Shown: positions 9,540 through 22,320 of the stretch, piece by piece
How positions within the stretch are numbered: the stretch's first letter is position 1
Layout: every line of letters starts with the position of its first letter
Origin: Typha latifolia
Taxonomy: Eukaryota; Streptophyta; Magnoliopsida; Poales; Typhaceae
Direction: 5' to 3'
NCBI GenBank assembly: GCA_019914945.1
Contig: CM034112.1
Coordinates: 829,001-893,000, forward strand
DNA length: 64,000 nt
Translations under genes and position numbers: made by a program
The notes under the pieces: model-generated
What the model was told of the DNA's origin: nothing
Database searches by the model: none
The model's input: the letters and a program-made list of their open reading frames with translations, nothing else

Positions 9540-12500
9540 TCTTTCTCAAAGAAACGAAATTTTTTGGGTAAAAATTCTGCTGATGAGCTCGCAACTAAAC
9601 TTTAAGAATTACAACAATTGGGCCAATACGAGGCCGGGCTCCCTGAAGAGCTAAATGAGCCATAATAAATGGGCTCCTATATTTGCATCAATTTACAGTT
9701 TAGAGTAAATTATAAATTGCCCCCCTAAGTCATGCATAAAATCAAACTAGTCCTCTGAACTGTCATTTTAATCGCTTTCACCCATTGCTATTTAGACTAG
9801 TATAAAAACTGTGAATCTTCTTCCCATACTTTAAAGATTATTGAAATATTTTTTTTTTTTTCCTTCCATGACTACATTGTGGTAGGAAGATGCTAACTAA
9901 AATGTAAGCCTTTGTAATTATAAGAAGATAAAAATATTAAAAGTGTATTTTATTTTAAATTTGAAGAATATGATGTTGTAAGTATATATAAATTTCATAC
10001 AAGGAGAAGAGTAATTTTGATATATATTCTTTATAGTGTAAAAGTTAATAGTTTCATACTAGTCCAACTCACCTAGGTAAAATGATACAAGGAAAAGTTT
10101 AGAAAAATTAATTTAATTTTAGAAATAACTACGGAAGAGCAATTTATAAAATATCCTGCAAATATATAACTATGATAGATTTTCTATCTGGGCCGACCTC
10201 CATTGGATACACGCATTCGATTCGACGATTTTAATCGTGTTTGATCACATCCTATATACCCTTTGCGTTTCTTTTCGAATGCAATTGAAGTCGTTGATTA
10301 TGGATCAACCAAAGAGACATGGGGTGGCCCACGGCAGTAAACTCACACGTAGCCTCTTTGACTATGACTTGGTTGACTCTAGAATTGTTGACCAAAATGA
10401 TCTGCATACGCGTTTGCGTAGATCTGCAATCAACCTATCCTCTTAGCAGTCAAGTCCCTAGAACTGGGGGGGAGCTTTCTCCTAAGTCTCGTCTCATCTG
10501 ATACCTTCATCTACAGGTCTCCGCATTTGGTGGGACTTCTAACCTTTGGCTCTTCTGGCTTCTTCTTCTTCTTCTTCTTCTTCTTCTTCTCTTGATCATG
10601 TCCCACTTACTATTCCTTTCAAGTTGCAACGAACATACCAAGAGATTTTTTTGATGGATATTTTAATATAGTTTGAGGGTCCTATGGTTGGAAAATATGT
10701 CTCCATATGAGACAAGAGGTGAAGCATCTAATGCAAAGTTAAACACCACCTAACAACACCAAACACCTAGTCTAATTATATCCACTCGAAGGGACCGATC
10801 GCGTCGTGTCTTGCAATCGTAGGGCAGCGACGGTCGTGTCGCCTTCGGTGTTCCCCCGAGGTTAAGGAAGAAGGAGAGCTCATCAAGGTGGGGGAGGGAG
10901 GAGGAGATCAAGCTCTCCTATGACCACCACCATGCTATGACTAAGATTGATAAGGACATAAGACCTAAACTTTGGGTTATATATACTTCATGCATGCATG
11001 TGCATGTGCATGCATGGCCTACTCAAGAAATCATCAGTAGAACTACCAAGTCTTGAAGCCAAACCTTAGCAATCATGCATGCATGCACGTAGCATGCTCT
11101 TCTCACGTGACTTTTCGATCTCTTTGACCAGTCTTCCAACGTACAGTTTACGTGTGTTGAAATATAATTAGCTATATACATAATCCATTCCTTCTCTAAG
11201 TAAAAAGATTAGCTATATATAGTTGTTTAAACTTTACACAGCCATAAGATGTCGCATTCCCTAACACTGCCAAATTTGACCATATATCGATCGAAATGCC
11301 TTGCAATTAGTGACGATACCCTCATTATTAATTAATCACACGTTAGGTTATTTGAGAGAACTATAGATATGAGGCAACTATTTTGCACATGTAGGATTAA
11401 TATTTATATACCTACATAGTCAAATTGGTTAGGGTTGTGGGTCTTCCTTGCAAGCAACTATACATTAAAGGAGGTGGGGAGGATTCTTCCAACCTAAGTT
11501 ATTATTGTACACATAAATATACAAATATTATAACACCTAAAAGAGTAAAACTCACTTAAAAGTAAAACGAGGCGAAGTCTATAGATTCTATGTAGCCATA
11601 ATCTAATCTAGACCAAAATGATACATGAAATTCTTTTCCTTCTACTTTCCTAGGATTCCATTAGGTAAAATTAATAAAGCCAACTTCGAATTGTGACATG
11701 TATGTGCACGCGAAGAGAGAGAGAGAATAGTTTTATATATCTTTTAATGATACATAAGCTTTTGTAATTAGACAGAGAAAATAAAAGGAAAAGAAGTTGT
11801 TAGGCAGGATTAGCTGTTGTACTTATAGTATTAACAAAGTTAATAATCTTAATTAGGAGGCCAAAATGCCTTTTTAATTTGGTGATCCCATTCCATTCTA
11901 CTACTCTCCTTGGAATTGTCTCCTCCTTTTCCAACCCAGCCACCTCACTCCCACTTCCTATGGTTCCCTACAAGATGGGCCCTACTCCAAAGTCCAAACA
12001 TTAGATGCTTACATGGACTAGCATTTGGTGGGCCACCCCTTGTCATGGAGATGGGCCCATTTGCTAGTTGCAATACTCTCTCTCTCTCTTCCACGTGGCC
12101 CACAGGTGGCCCTTCGATTTGATAGGTCTGGTGATGTTGTGCTCAGTGCTCCTCCTTTGGATGTTAGAGGATATTAAACACTAATTTCTTTTTATTATTT
12201 AACATATAAATCACCTACTTTGGTTAAAAAAATATCAAGTCAGACCTGATTTAAGTTTAACTTAATAAACACCCGACGAGATAGAAATTACATTTATCTC
12301 TTTCCTCTAACATAATTTCTGAGATTAAACAAAGTATTTTTGGATTTTATTTGTAAAATAGTGAAAAAAAAATGTAGACCAATGTTTGTAACTCTATAAT
12401 TTTTACAATTTAATTTTATAATAATAGACACTAGTATATATATTGTATATATAAATTATTATACACACTGATTTTTTTTTAAAAAAAAAAAACTTTAAAT

Positions 12501-14217
12501 GGTATTTGGGAGACAGTGCAATAATGATATATAGGAAAAGGGAGTCATGTGAATACCTAAGTCCTCTTTAGAGGCATGCTACTACTTAGCTGACTGTTAA
12601 TTAAAAGAATAACCTTGTGTTAGGCTATCTTGTCTCAAGTTATCTTGGGCTTTTCCCTAATCAAATAAGATAAAGTTGATGAAACTCATTGCAGATTCTG
12701 TTAAACTTTTCTGATGCTAACCTTATAATAAAAATCCCATCCATTGACAAGTGTAAATATAAACTTGCATTTAATTACTTGGAAAAAAACATTTTGTTGC
12801 TTATTAGGCAGGCTTTCTTTCTTTCTTGGAACTATAACTACTATAGGACAAGTGAGTGCTAATTCCTAGGAAAGAAGCTTTAAATGGATCACCAAATAAA
12901 AATAAAAATAAAAATAAAGTTGCACTAATTGACATCATAGGCCTATCCACAATTCATAGGAGGCTATCAAAGACTGGCATTAATTTTGGAGATTGATTAT
13001 TAAGCTAATAATACATGATTATTAGGTCAGGAAAAAAAATATAACCTTTATCTGTACCAAATCCTCAAACAAATACCTACATAAATGTAGGCATTAGGAA
13101 CACCTGAGCCATTATTAGTTGCATTTGTGGATTAGTATCAAGTCTCAAAGGCTGAGAGAAAAGGCCAGATGGGGTAGGTAATTGGGTTCTTTTGCCCTTT
13201 TCTAAACTATAGGCATCTGGAAAGCAACACCTCTTTGATGTTGGTATGCTATCTGCTACTAATTTAAGCTACATATGGTGGTGTAAGTAATCATTTTTAT
13301 ATAGTCTTCTGAAATGGCTTTGCTTGCTTAATGGTTATGTGGCAAATAATGGAGACCTGAAACTCCATGTAAGCATGAAGCCCATCTCCTCTTCTCTGAT
13401 TAGCTTTCATAGAAAATGGCAGACCAGAGTGACCCCATCAACTCCAACTCAATGATTCCTAACCATTTGAATTCAATGATAACTATGTTTAAGCCCAAAG
13501 ATAACTTTGGAAAGTTGAAAGTAATTGCTCATGAACTTACTTTTGAACAACAAGGATCTGAATAACACAAGCATAAGACCAGTTGTAAGTTAGAAACTTA
13601 CCATATCCTTGAATAATAATTGCTTGTCAAACTTTTCCTCAACAAAATTCCTTTATATCATTAGAAGACTCACAAGAATAGCACAGAGTCTGAAACTAAG
13701 ACTAGTTGGAATGGCATGAAGCTAGCTAACACTGCTGGGATTGAAGTAGACAGCCTAATTAATAGAGTAGGATGCACATCATTAAGTCATAGGTCCACAT
13801 GTTTTAGGCCTCTAAGCGGCACGCGAAGTCGATTGAAAGCGATTAAGGAGACTTAATCATATGATTGTTGTACCACATTAAGGGTCTATCCATGTGACAA
13901 GAGCCTGTAATCAAACATATGTGAACATAAAAAAGAGATGACTTAGTTCTTGGTATATTATTTGCAGAATTAGACCACAAGTTAAACAAGCTAATTTGTA
14001 CTATTTTAGCAAGCAAATGGCCTATTCACCAAGCAACCAGAGTTGGGTTGGGTCAGTGTTACCTCCTTTGTCGTTTGAGGACACTCTAGTCCTATGTGTA
14101 TACAAATAGAGATGAGGTGAAAGGAGGGGGGACTGCATGGCCAAAAATAATGAAATATGTAGGCCATTAAGGAGACCATCTCAAATTAATTATTCAACAC
14201 CAATATGCTAACCGAGT
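9540..14217. other. Long intergenic region upstream of the CRL1-like gene
   Basis: About 4.7 kb with no convincing gene. It is AT-rich, with a (TTC)n microsatellite near 10560-10590 and poly-A/T tracts near 12470-12490. An auxin-response-type TGTCTC motif occurs at 12631-12636, too distant to weigh heavily. Short ORFs here (10237-10446, 11910-12122) have no protein-like composition or context. A 49-codon ORF at 13416-13565 is listed separately. Most of the stretch probably acts as distal upstream DNA of the LBD gene. Confidence 0.4.
13416..13565 (+). other. Short ORF of 49 codons, uncertain
   Basis: An ATG in good context (AAAATGG) opens a 49-aa frame beginning MADQSDPINSNSMIP and ending QQGSE. 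I do not recognise it. It lies about 900 bp upstream of the LBD start, on the same strand. It could be a chance frame, a first exon, or part of a small gene. There is no other evidence for coding. Confidence 0.15.
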
Positions 14218-14340
14218 GTTTATAAGCAAGGGGATGATGATTCACTGCACTGCATAGGCTACAAGGGAGGAGATCAATAAACTAACAAACACTAAGAGCA
14301 GCAGCAGTAGTAGTAGTACCGAGTGCAGAAGTTAATTAAG
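14218..14340 (+). promoter_or_regulatory. Probable TATA box and leader of the CRL1-like LBD gene
   Basis: TTTATAAGC at about 14218-14226 is a good TATA box about 115 bp before the ATG. The intervening bases, with an AGC/AGT-repeat stretch near 14297-14320, would be the 5' leader. Confidence 0.5.
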
Positions 14341-15185
14341 ATGACAGGCTTTGGTTCTCCTTGTGGAGCATGCAAGTTCCTTAGGAGGAAGTGTGTAAGG
14401 GGGTGTGTCTTTGCCCCTTACTTTTGTCATGAGCAAGGGGCTGCTCATTTTGCTGCAATCCATAAGGTTTTCGGAGCAAGCAATGCCTCCAAGCTCCTCA
14501 TGCACTTACCCGTCGCCGATCGGTATGAGGCTGCGATAACCATCTCCTACGAGGCGCAGGCGAGGCTACAAGATCCTATATACGGTTGCGTCGCGCATAT
14601 CTTTGCACTTCAACAGCAGGTAAGTCTCTGCATTGAATCAATCATAGGAGCATATCAATCATCGCCAACAAAAAAAAAAAAGTTGATATGTGACTTGAGA
14701 GGTATCACATCACTATGCAAATTCTTCGGTTATTAGCATTGATAGGATTCTTCTTTCCTTTTTTGATGGCATAGGTTGTCAATCTGCAAGCGCAACTGGC
14801 TTCTCTCAAGGGCCAAGCAGCACAAGGCTATGCCAATGGCTCTACTTCCACTTCTAGCCCTCAAGAAGAAGAAAGTTTCATTAACAAACACTTTGAAAGC
14901 AGGGACGCAATGATGCCTCAACAACCATCCGCTTCAAGTTCTCCAGTGAATTCTGATAGCATGCTCTTCTATGAGAATCTGCTCCTCAACTCTACCTCCT
15001 TCCAATCTTCTCAAGGTTACGATCCTCACTCGTACATTTCCGACGATCAACTGTCGTTCGACGTCGATGGCAACACTTCTTGTGCCATGGCCACTCTCGG
15101 CATCCAAGAAAGTGATAGGAGAAGTGCATATCATGACATGGAGGACCTTCAATCCGTCGCCTTTGCGTATCTCAATCGTGCATAA
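14341..15185 (+). CDS. CRL1: LBD transcription factor, CRL1/ARL1 (LBD29-like) type
   Basis: A class-I LOB-domain (LBD/ASL) DNA-binding protein of 229 aa in two exons, 14341-14619 and 14775-15185. The junction falls after the glutamines of IFALQQQ (phase 0, GTAAGT donor, ATAG acceptor). The LOB domain has the C-x2-C-x6-C-x3-C block ([19 protein letters not shown]), the GAS block ([17 protein letters not shown]) and the leucine-zipper-like coil ([14 protein letters not shown]). The tail ends [14 protein letters not shown], nearly the same as the end of rice CRL1/ARL1 as I recall it. In rice that gene is an auxin/ARF-induced regulator needed for crown-root initiation; Arabidopsis relatives act in lateral roots. 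Orthology is therefore likely and function inferred. MTGFGSPCG matches the family start; an ATG 18 bp upstream (14323) is less likely. A second root-type LBD gene lies 13 kb away. Confidence 0.93.
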
Positions 15186-16840
15186 GTGGATGTGGGATTC
15201 ATATGTTCAAAAATTTTGCCTTCAAATGTTCAACTACAGTCCCTATTAGCACCTTAAATTCATATAAGAGATTTGGTTTTCTTCAATCCCTATGACACTT
15301 ATCATCTGTAACAATGTACTATAACTATAAGTAAGTAGAACAGCAAGGTCTGATCTCATAATATTCAACTCTATGATGACTAAAATTTGGTGTAGCCTCA
15401 GGGATTGAATACCCTGCCATTGGATGCTAGAATTTTTTTATGGACATGTGAAAATGGTGTGCACTGTGAAGCAGAATAAAGAACAAGTGATTGCAATTTT
15501 AAGTTCTTCAGAGTACATAAAGTTTGTCGTCAAGCAGACTAATATAATGCTACTTGAATCGTTGTAGTTCAAAACTCTACTTCTGGAAACTCTCAAATCT
15601 GCCATTTAATCCTGAAGTTGGATTCTTTAAACCTTAACCGCGGAATGTAGACTGATGCACATAACCTTAGCTGACATTAGAATTCTCCTATGATATTATT
15701 GTAGTTTAGAGATACTTTAACTATACGATTAACCATAACGGTCATTAATACGATCCTCCATCTCCTCTACTTGGCACTAACAATTCTTTTTTCAAAAGTT
15801 TTGCAATTCAGAAACAGAAAAAAACTTCAGCGCTCATGGGCCATTAACTTTGACCCAATGAAATCATACTGGTGTCTTCTGAGTTCTAAGATTTGTCCTC
15901 CAGCTTTGCAATTGTGGGCCAAGGCTGACAAATGGGCCTTTCCCGCAAAATCATTTTTTAAAATCATTAGTGGATGTTGTACCTGAGCTTTGGCACGCTC
16001 AAAGGGACATTATCACATACAGCTTGTGTGCGTCCTTTTTTCTCATATTTTAATCAGCAAAGAAGGGAACAGAAGGCTGTGGATAAGTGCTAATAATAAG
16101 AAGACAAATATAAAACACTAGCAAATAAGATTCACGGCCATTTTGGTTTTAACTTTCCTCTCTTCTCCTTTTTTGAATTTATCACTAAAGTTGTGTTAGA
16201 TTGGGTTATACTCGGATTCCATCGTTGACTCCCTCATTAACGCTTTCTTCTTCTTCTTTCCTCCATCTCTTTTGCTTCTCCAAAGTGGAAGTGATAAAGA
16301 TGTCTTTAAGTGGGTCTAAACGCAATTAATTTTGGACAATGATGAGAATTATGAGACAATAGCGATTAGAAGTTGCTATTATGACAAAGCTTTCCTATGT
16401 CATTGTTGACCAGCTTTATGGACGACACATTACAAATAATAATAGATTATGAGAGAGAAAGGCTACGCTGCGCAATAATACGCCGGGAGGGAGATAAAGA
16501 AATATAATTAAACTAAACGTAGGTGCTGATGTGCAAAATTCCAAGTTAATTTTAGAACGCTTTTGCACTAGTAGTAGAGCACTTAAACTAAAGCAGCGGT
16601 TTGATTTGCTTTTGAGTTTTGACTATTAGAAAGTATGCAAGTGTGCTTATTATGAGTATAATGCAGGTGATCCTCTGAGTGCACGAACTTTATACAGTCA
16701 GGCTGCCAGGCTTTGCTTAGCTGCCAAGTGTTAAGTTTTATCGAAAAATCACCAAAATATAAGGTGCGATTGCAAATAGCAGTACAGGGTTTAAATTGAA
16801 AATATCTTACTCAAATAAATAAATACAGGGTGTTATTTAC
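15186..16840. other. Intergenic, 3' flank of the CRL1-like gene
   Basis: About 1.65 kb of AT-rich sequence. The start presumably holds the LBD 3' UTR. No other coding or RNA gene was recognised. Confidence 0.45.
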
Positions 16841-16849
16841 AAGATATTT

Positions 16850-17228
16850 TGGCCACGTGGCAGACAAAATTCGCTCGACGCTTCCACTGCCGATGTGGCA
16901 GGAATAAACTGTCGAATTTACATGTCTGCCCCTTAATTCGATCGCACATTAACATCTCCTAACCACGTGTTTCTCCAACGGTCATATGTCTCTGATAAGT
17001 AGAGGCGTAAATCTTTTCTTTCTTTGTTTCTTTTTTTTTTTCTTTCAAAAGAGGCTCCGATCTCTTGTTCCTTTCCTCGTCTCTCTCTTCGCCTTCCCTC
17101 TCTCTCGGTTCGTAGAGGGAGAAGACGATAGGAAGAAGAGATCGGAGAAAAGCGTGTTCCGAGATCGGAGAGAAGGTACGTAACACAACTCTAGGCTTTG
17201 CCCCCACGAAGTTCCGAGATCCCTCCTG
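16850..17228 (+). promoter_or_regulatory. Promoter-like segment with two G-boxes and a pyrimidine-rich, spliced-looking leader
   Basis: A perfect palindromic G-box GCCACGTGGC lies at 16852-16861 and a second CCACGTGT at 16963-16970. They are followed by a CT-rich stretch (17013-17115), then purine-rich sequence and two strong 5' splice-site matches on the plus strand, AAG/GTACGT at 17175 and CTG/GTGAGT at 17229. This is the usual order of a plant Pol II promoter, leader and first-intron donor. No downstream plus-strand coding sequence that I recognise follows before 34 kb. The transcript may be non-coding or its coding exons may have decayed. Confidence 0.4.
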
Positions 17229-17229
17229 G

Positions 17230-18880
17230 TGAGTCCGATTTGTTAAAGATCTGTTTCAAGAAACGTCCAAGATCCCCCCAGGTTAGGTTAGTTTGTTTGT
17301 TAGAGATTAGTGAATCTATTTATTAGGTCAACATTATACTTTTTCATGGATCGAATCCCTTTCTTGATGTTCATCTCCTCCCTTGGTACGATTTCTTCTG
17401 ATTTGTTTCCTTTGATCTTTTTCTCTGTCTTTGCAAAGATATTTGTTTGAGATTTGAGTATTCGTTCTTGAAGGTTGTCAGTCAGCAGTTATGCGTTCCG
17501 TTGCCTTTAATCTTATTGTCTCTCACAGCAAAGATCTCTGTTTGAGATTTGTGTGATGCGGTCGTGAAGGTTGCCAATTTGATATAATTTTTCTCGGAAT
17601 GATTTCGTTTATATTTCCTGCTATTCTTTTCTATATCTATGAAAAATTCTGTTAGGTATTTTAATTCTTCCAATTTGGTTCGGTTTTTAGGTTAAGATCT
17701 TATACTGGATGATAAATTGGTCCATGCGTTCTTAAGATTAGTGTCCGTTCATATGATTTTCAGATTAAGACCTTATATTGGAAGAAAAGGTGGGTAATGT
17801 GTTATTGAAGATTGGCAACGTTGGTAGGATTTGAAGGTTTAGATCTTAGAATGGAAGACAGAGTTAGGTAATGGGTTCTTGAACTTGTCAATATATGATT
17901 TTTCACGCTATATCTTATAACTGATCGCATGTTTGGTGATGATTCTTAAGTTCTTCAGCTTTGCCTGTTTTTTAGATCTAAAGTCTGGTGATACAATGCT
18001 GGATAATTATTACTTCATGTCTTGTGGTGATTGTGAGGAACTGAATAAAAAGGCAAATGGATTAGACTGTACAGGATTAGATCAGAGGAAACTGAGCAAG
18101 ATGGTTCTAAATGCTTTGTTGGAGAATATATTAACAAAAATATACTTGTTCCTCTATGAAGTATTTTACTTCTTCTAATAGAAGATTAATCGTGAAGGTT
18201 GGATTTTTTTTAATCTGGTTGAAAGCTGATATTGTTCGGCAGATTTCAAGTTTCATGAAAGAAGATTAAAGGAAAGGGTGTTGTGAGATTTGGAGGAGCT
18301 AATCGTAGTGCTGAAGAAAATGAAAAACATGAAGTTGTTTTAATATTCTCTTGGTGCTGCAGTGAATAATAGCATTAAAGTTTGCTTTAATGCGAGATAA
18401 AGCATATTGATGAATGATCTATGATTTAGGGAGTAACATAATTACAACCATTGGAGTCCAACTGAAATTATCGATTATGATGTACAAATTATGGTTTAAT
18501 GTTACTGGATTATGGGTCATGGCTATACAGTAGCCATACCAAATTTGCTAGAACCTGTCACTTGAGCTGAAACAGATCTCAGAGTCATACCAAATTTGGA
18601 TCATGCAGATTGAATCTTCATACTTTGATTTGGATTTTCTAGGAAGACTTGAGTTTGCTACTTATCAATATTCTGCAACATTGTGCAATAGTCTTTGGGA
18701 TATGTCGAAGTTAGGAAGAACATAATTAAGTCGAGGACTCATATATTGTGATTATTACCTAGGATTTATGCAATCCTGTCACAGTGATTTCTCCTAGTAC
18801 TGAGATATGACTAGAATCTAGAAAAAGCCAATTCACTTGAGTGAGACAGGAGAGTGGAATTTCGTGTGTATGGGTGAAAT
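17230..18880. other. AT-rich, T-rich stretch, possible intron of an unknown transcript
   Basis: The plus strand is T-rich as expected of plant intron sequence. One candidate exon follows a TTTTTTAG acceptor at about 17975 and reads KSGDTMLDNYYFMSCGDC and onward for about 65 codons to 18178. I do not recognise it. Nothing else could be supported. Confidence 0.25.
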
Positions 18881-18924
18881 CCGTAGATCTACGAAGGAAC
18901 GCCAAAAACGAAGGCAACTCTTGT

Positions 18925-20280
18925 TGCAAAGAACTGGAAGGAAAAGAGAAAAGAAGTGAAGGACATGAATCGTCCTAAAGTTCTTGGAATGCCTCAAATA
19001 CAAGGAAAATGATCACTAAGTATCTACATGTTGCAATTAGGGTGTAATCTTAGTGGTGGGGATAAAGGCACCTGAATGAACAAAGAAGAATTGAAAAGAG
19101 AAGAGAAAAGGATAAGTGAAGGAAATGAATCGCCCTAACTTCTTGGGTTCCTCAAATGCAAGGAAAAAGATCTCTAGGTATATAATGGTGATAATTACTT
19201 GGTGTTCTCTCGGTTTAAGGGTGTGATAAAAAAGAGGCAACCTGTGGTTTGATAGAGGAAGAAATTGGTTATTGATATCATTCTTTTTATGATTATAAGG
19301 AAATCATGAGAATCTGTGAAGGTAGGAGTCATTAATGGTTGGATGTCTGTCGGGAATCTCATTATAAAGCTTAGAGGGGTTTGGGGGTAGAAAGTGGAAA
19401 TGGTTAATAAGCAGTCTTCCCAATAGAAGTTCCTCATGGATTAGAGAGAACGATGTCCTTGGAGGGAATTGATAGTTTAGTTCAAATAAAAACTAAAAGC
19501 TACAGTTTTACAATTGGATAGTGTAAAATTTACACGATTAGTTGCTAATTTTAGATCCTTGGAGGGAATTGATGAAAGAGCATATCAAAAGATAAACCTT
19601 AAAGTTCCTAGATTGTTCATATCTTGTAGTGATCCAAAGGGTGTTGCAAAGGTTATGAATACATTGAAGTGGAAGGTGGAAGAAGGATTTAGGAAAATGT
19701 GATTGCAGTAGGGTATAGAGAAAAGTGAAGAGCATGAAAGAGGAAGGAGATATAGGAATGAGCCCAATTGATCGCAGGGAATTAGTATGTGAAAAGATCA
19801 GTTCCCATGCAATTGCAAGAAAGAAAGAAGATTCAAAAGGTGATCTTAAGAAAAGGAAAATGAAATTGGTAGTAATTTTGATGATTTGAAATCAAGGCAA
19901 AAGGTTTTGGAGTAAAGTGTCTCGTTAGCAAATAGGATAAAAGGCAAGTGTTGGGTTGTGAAGAATTATTCTGAATCTCAGCATTACATCCAGATGCATC
20001 TTTCCATGGTTCAATCGATAGGTCGAAAGTGGATTTTGACAAAGAATCTGGAGAAGTAATTAATAAATAGAGGGATAGATTACAGATTCCAAGGAAAGTT
20101 TATGGTGGTGTAGAGCACAGAAAGGAGAAAGGCAGCATTGGTTACAGAAAGAACACGATAAATGATGATAGAGCACAGAAAGGAGAAAGGTAGCATTGGT
20201 TACAGAAAGAACACAATAAATGATGATAAAGGGAAAGAAGTACAGAAAGAACACAATAAATGTCCTCCAATCATCTTGAG
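18925..20280 (+). repeat. Copy 1 of a large direct duplication
   Basis: This block recurs about 3.3-3.4 kb downstream (22240-23720). Matching landmarks are the AAAGAACTGGAAGG start (18933 and 22246), the GTGTAATCTTAGTGG stretch and the segment beginning TTAGATCCTTGGAGG (19551 and 22919). The offset grows from about 3313 to 3368, so the copies differ by indels. Within it, ~58-bp units beginning AGAGCACAGAAAGG repeat at 20112 and 20170. A short coding-like frame at 19514-19702 (LVANFRSLEGIDERAYQK, then LFISCSDPKGVAKVMN) is shared with copy 2 but not identified. Confidence 0.75.
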
Positions 20281-20421
20281 TCTTGATTAGATCTTCACGG
20301 GCTTAGTTAATCCTTAGGTTTTTTTTTTATTTGATATTATAATTCACTTCACCTCTGTGATAATCCTGATTTTGTGATTGTCTTGCCTCTTAGGTATAGG
20401 GGATGGGGATTTAAGACGAAT

Positions 20422-20867
20422 GGATGAAATATTTCAGAAATAAATTAGAAAGAGAGTGAGAATTGAAGATAAAAGGGAAAGGAGAAAGAGCCAAGGGTGC
20501 ATTGCAACTTCATATAGGGTGTAATCTTAGTGGATGGAATGAAGGGACCAGCTTGAACAAAGACAAACTGAAAGGAAAAGTGAAGTGAAGGAAATGAATT
20601 GTCCTAAAGTTATTGGGTTGGTGGAATCAAGGGGCCAGATTGTTGGATGAAATATTTCAGAAATAAATTGGAAAGAGAGTGAGAATTGAAGAGAAAAGGG
20701 AAAGGAGAAAGAGCCAAGGGTGCATTGCAACTTCATATAGGGTGTAATCTTAGTGGATGGAATGAAGGGACCAGCTTGAACAAAGACAAACTGAAAGGAA
20801 AAGTGAAGTGAATGAAATGAACTGTCTTGAACAAGGAACTGAAAGGAAAACAAAAAGAAGTGAAGGA
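20422..20867 (+). repeat. Direct duplication of a 223-bp unit
   Basis: GGATGAAATATTTCAG begins both at 20422 and at 20645, and the following ~220 bases are nearly the same. The unit contains one or two of the shorter AACTGAAAGG...GGGACCAG monomers and leads directly into the ~91-bp tandem array. Confidence 0.75.
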
Positions 20868-22320
20868 AATGAATCATCCTAAAGTTCTTGGATTGATGGA
20901 ATCAAGTCACCAGAATAAACACAAAGAATTGGAAGGAAAAGAGAAAAGAAGTGAAGGAATGAATTGTCCTAAAGTTCTTGGGATGCCTCAAATACAAGGA
21001 AAATGATTACTAAGTATTTAAATGTCGCAATTAGGGTGTAATCTTAGTGGTTGAGATCAAGGCGCCTAAATGAACAAAGAACTGAAAGGAGAAGAGAAAC
21101 GAATAAGTGAAGGAAATGAATTGTCCTTCAGTTATTGGGTTGGTGGAATCAAGGGGCCAGATTGAACAACTGAAAGGAAAACAGAAAAGAAAAAGTGAAG
21201 GAAATGAATCATCCTAAAGTTCTTGGGTTGATGGAATTAAGGGACCAGAATGAACACAAAGAACTGGAAGGAAAAGAGAAAAGAAGTGAAGGAAATGAAT
21301 CATCCTAAAGTTTTTGGGTTGATGGAATCAAGTGATCATAATGAACACAAAGAACTGAAAGGAAAAGAGAAAAGAAGTGAAGGACATGAATTGTCCTGAA
21401 GTTATTGGGTTGGTGGAATCAAGGGGCCAGATTGAACAAGGAACTAAAAGGAAAACAGAAAAAAAGTGAAGGAAATGAATCATCCTAAAATTCTTGGGTT
21501 GATGGAATTGAAGGACCAGAATGAACCCAAAGAACTGGAAGGAAAAGAAAAAAGAAGTGAAGGAAATGAATCATCCTAAAGTTTTTGGGTTGATGGAATC
21601 AAGGGATCAGAATGAACACAAAGAACTGAAAGGAAAAGAGAAAAGAAGTGAAGGACATGAATTGTCCTGAAGTTATTGGGTTGGTGGAATCAAGGGGCCA
21701 GATTGAACAACGAACTGAAAGGAAAACAGAAAAGAAGTGAAGGAAATGAATCATCCTAAAATTCTTGGGTTGATGGAATTAAAGGACCAGAATGAACACA
21801 AAGAACTGGAAGGAAAAGAAAAAAAAATGAAGGAAATGAATCATCCTAAAGTTTCTTGGGTTGATGGAATTAAGGGACCAGAATGAACACAAAGAACTGG
21901 AAGGAAAAGAGAAAAGAAGTGAAGGAAATGAATCATCCTAAAGTTTTTGGGTTGATGGAATCAAGGGATCAGAATGAACACAAAGAACTGAAAGGAAAAG
22001 AGAAAAGAAGTGAAGGACATGAATTGTCCTGAAGTTATTGGGTTGGTGGAATCAAGGGGCCAGATTGAACAAGGAACTGGAAGGAAAATAGAAAAGAAGT
22101 GAAGGAAAGGAATCATCCTAAAATTCTTGGGTTGATGGAATTAAAGGACCAGAATGAACACAAAGAACTGGAAGGAAAAAAAAAATGAAGGAAATGAATC
22201 GTCCTAAAGTTTCTTGGGTTGATGGAATTAAGGGACCAGAATGAACACAAAGAACTGGAAGGAAAAGAGAAAAGAAGCGAAGGACATGAATCGTCCTAAA
22301 GTTCTTGGGATGCCTCAAAA
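20868..22320 (+). repeat. Tandem array of ~91-bp monomers with higher-order structure
   Basis: The monomer runs roughly from GAACTGGAAGGAAAAGAG through AAATGAATCATCCTAAAG, CTTGGGTTGATGGAAT and GGGACCAGAATGAACACA, about 91 bp. About 16 copies are seen. A distinctive variant with TTGTCCTGAAGTTATTGGG begins at 21391, 21662 and 22024, spacings of 271 and 362 bp, that is three and four monomers. This shows higher-order amplification. Indels make the unit length irregular and all frames carry stops, so the minus-strand ORFs here look like by-products of the repeat. The plus strand is strongly purine-rich. It is not a CRISPR array: there are no unique spacers. Confidence 0.85.

Noticed and set aside
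14218..14322. Auxin-response elements in the proximal CRL1-like promoter
   Set aside because: No clear TGTCTC or TGTCGG was found close to the start; the nearest TGTCTC is about 1.7 kb upstream, and single motifs this short are not evidence.
22118..22318. Minus-strand ORFs with repeated VLCVHSGPLIPST words (also 20527-20877)
   Set aside because: They arise from the ~91-bp tandem array. The unit is not a multiple of three and frames break at each indel.
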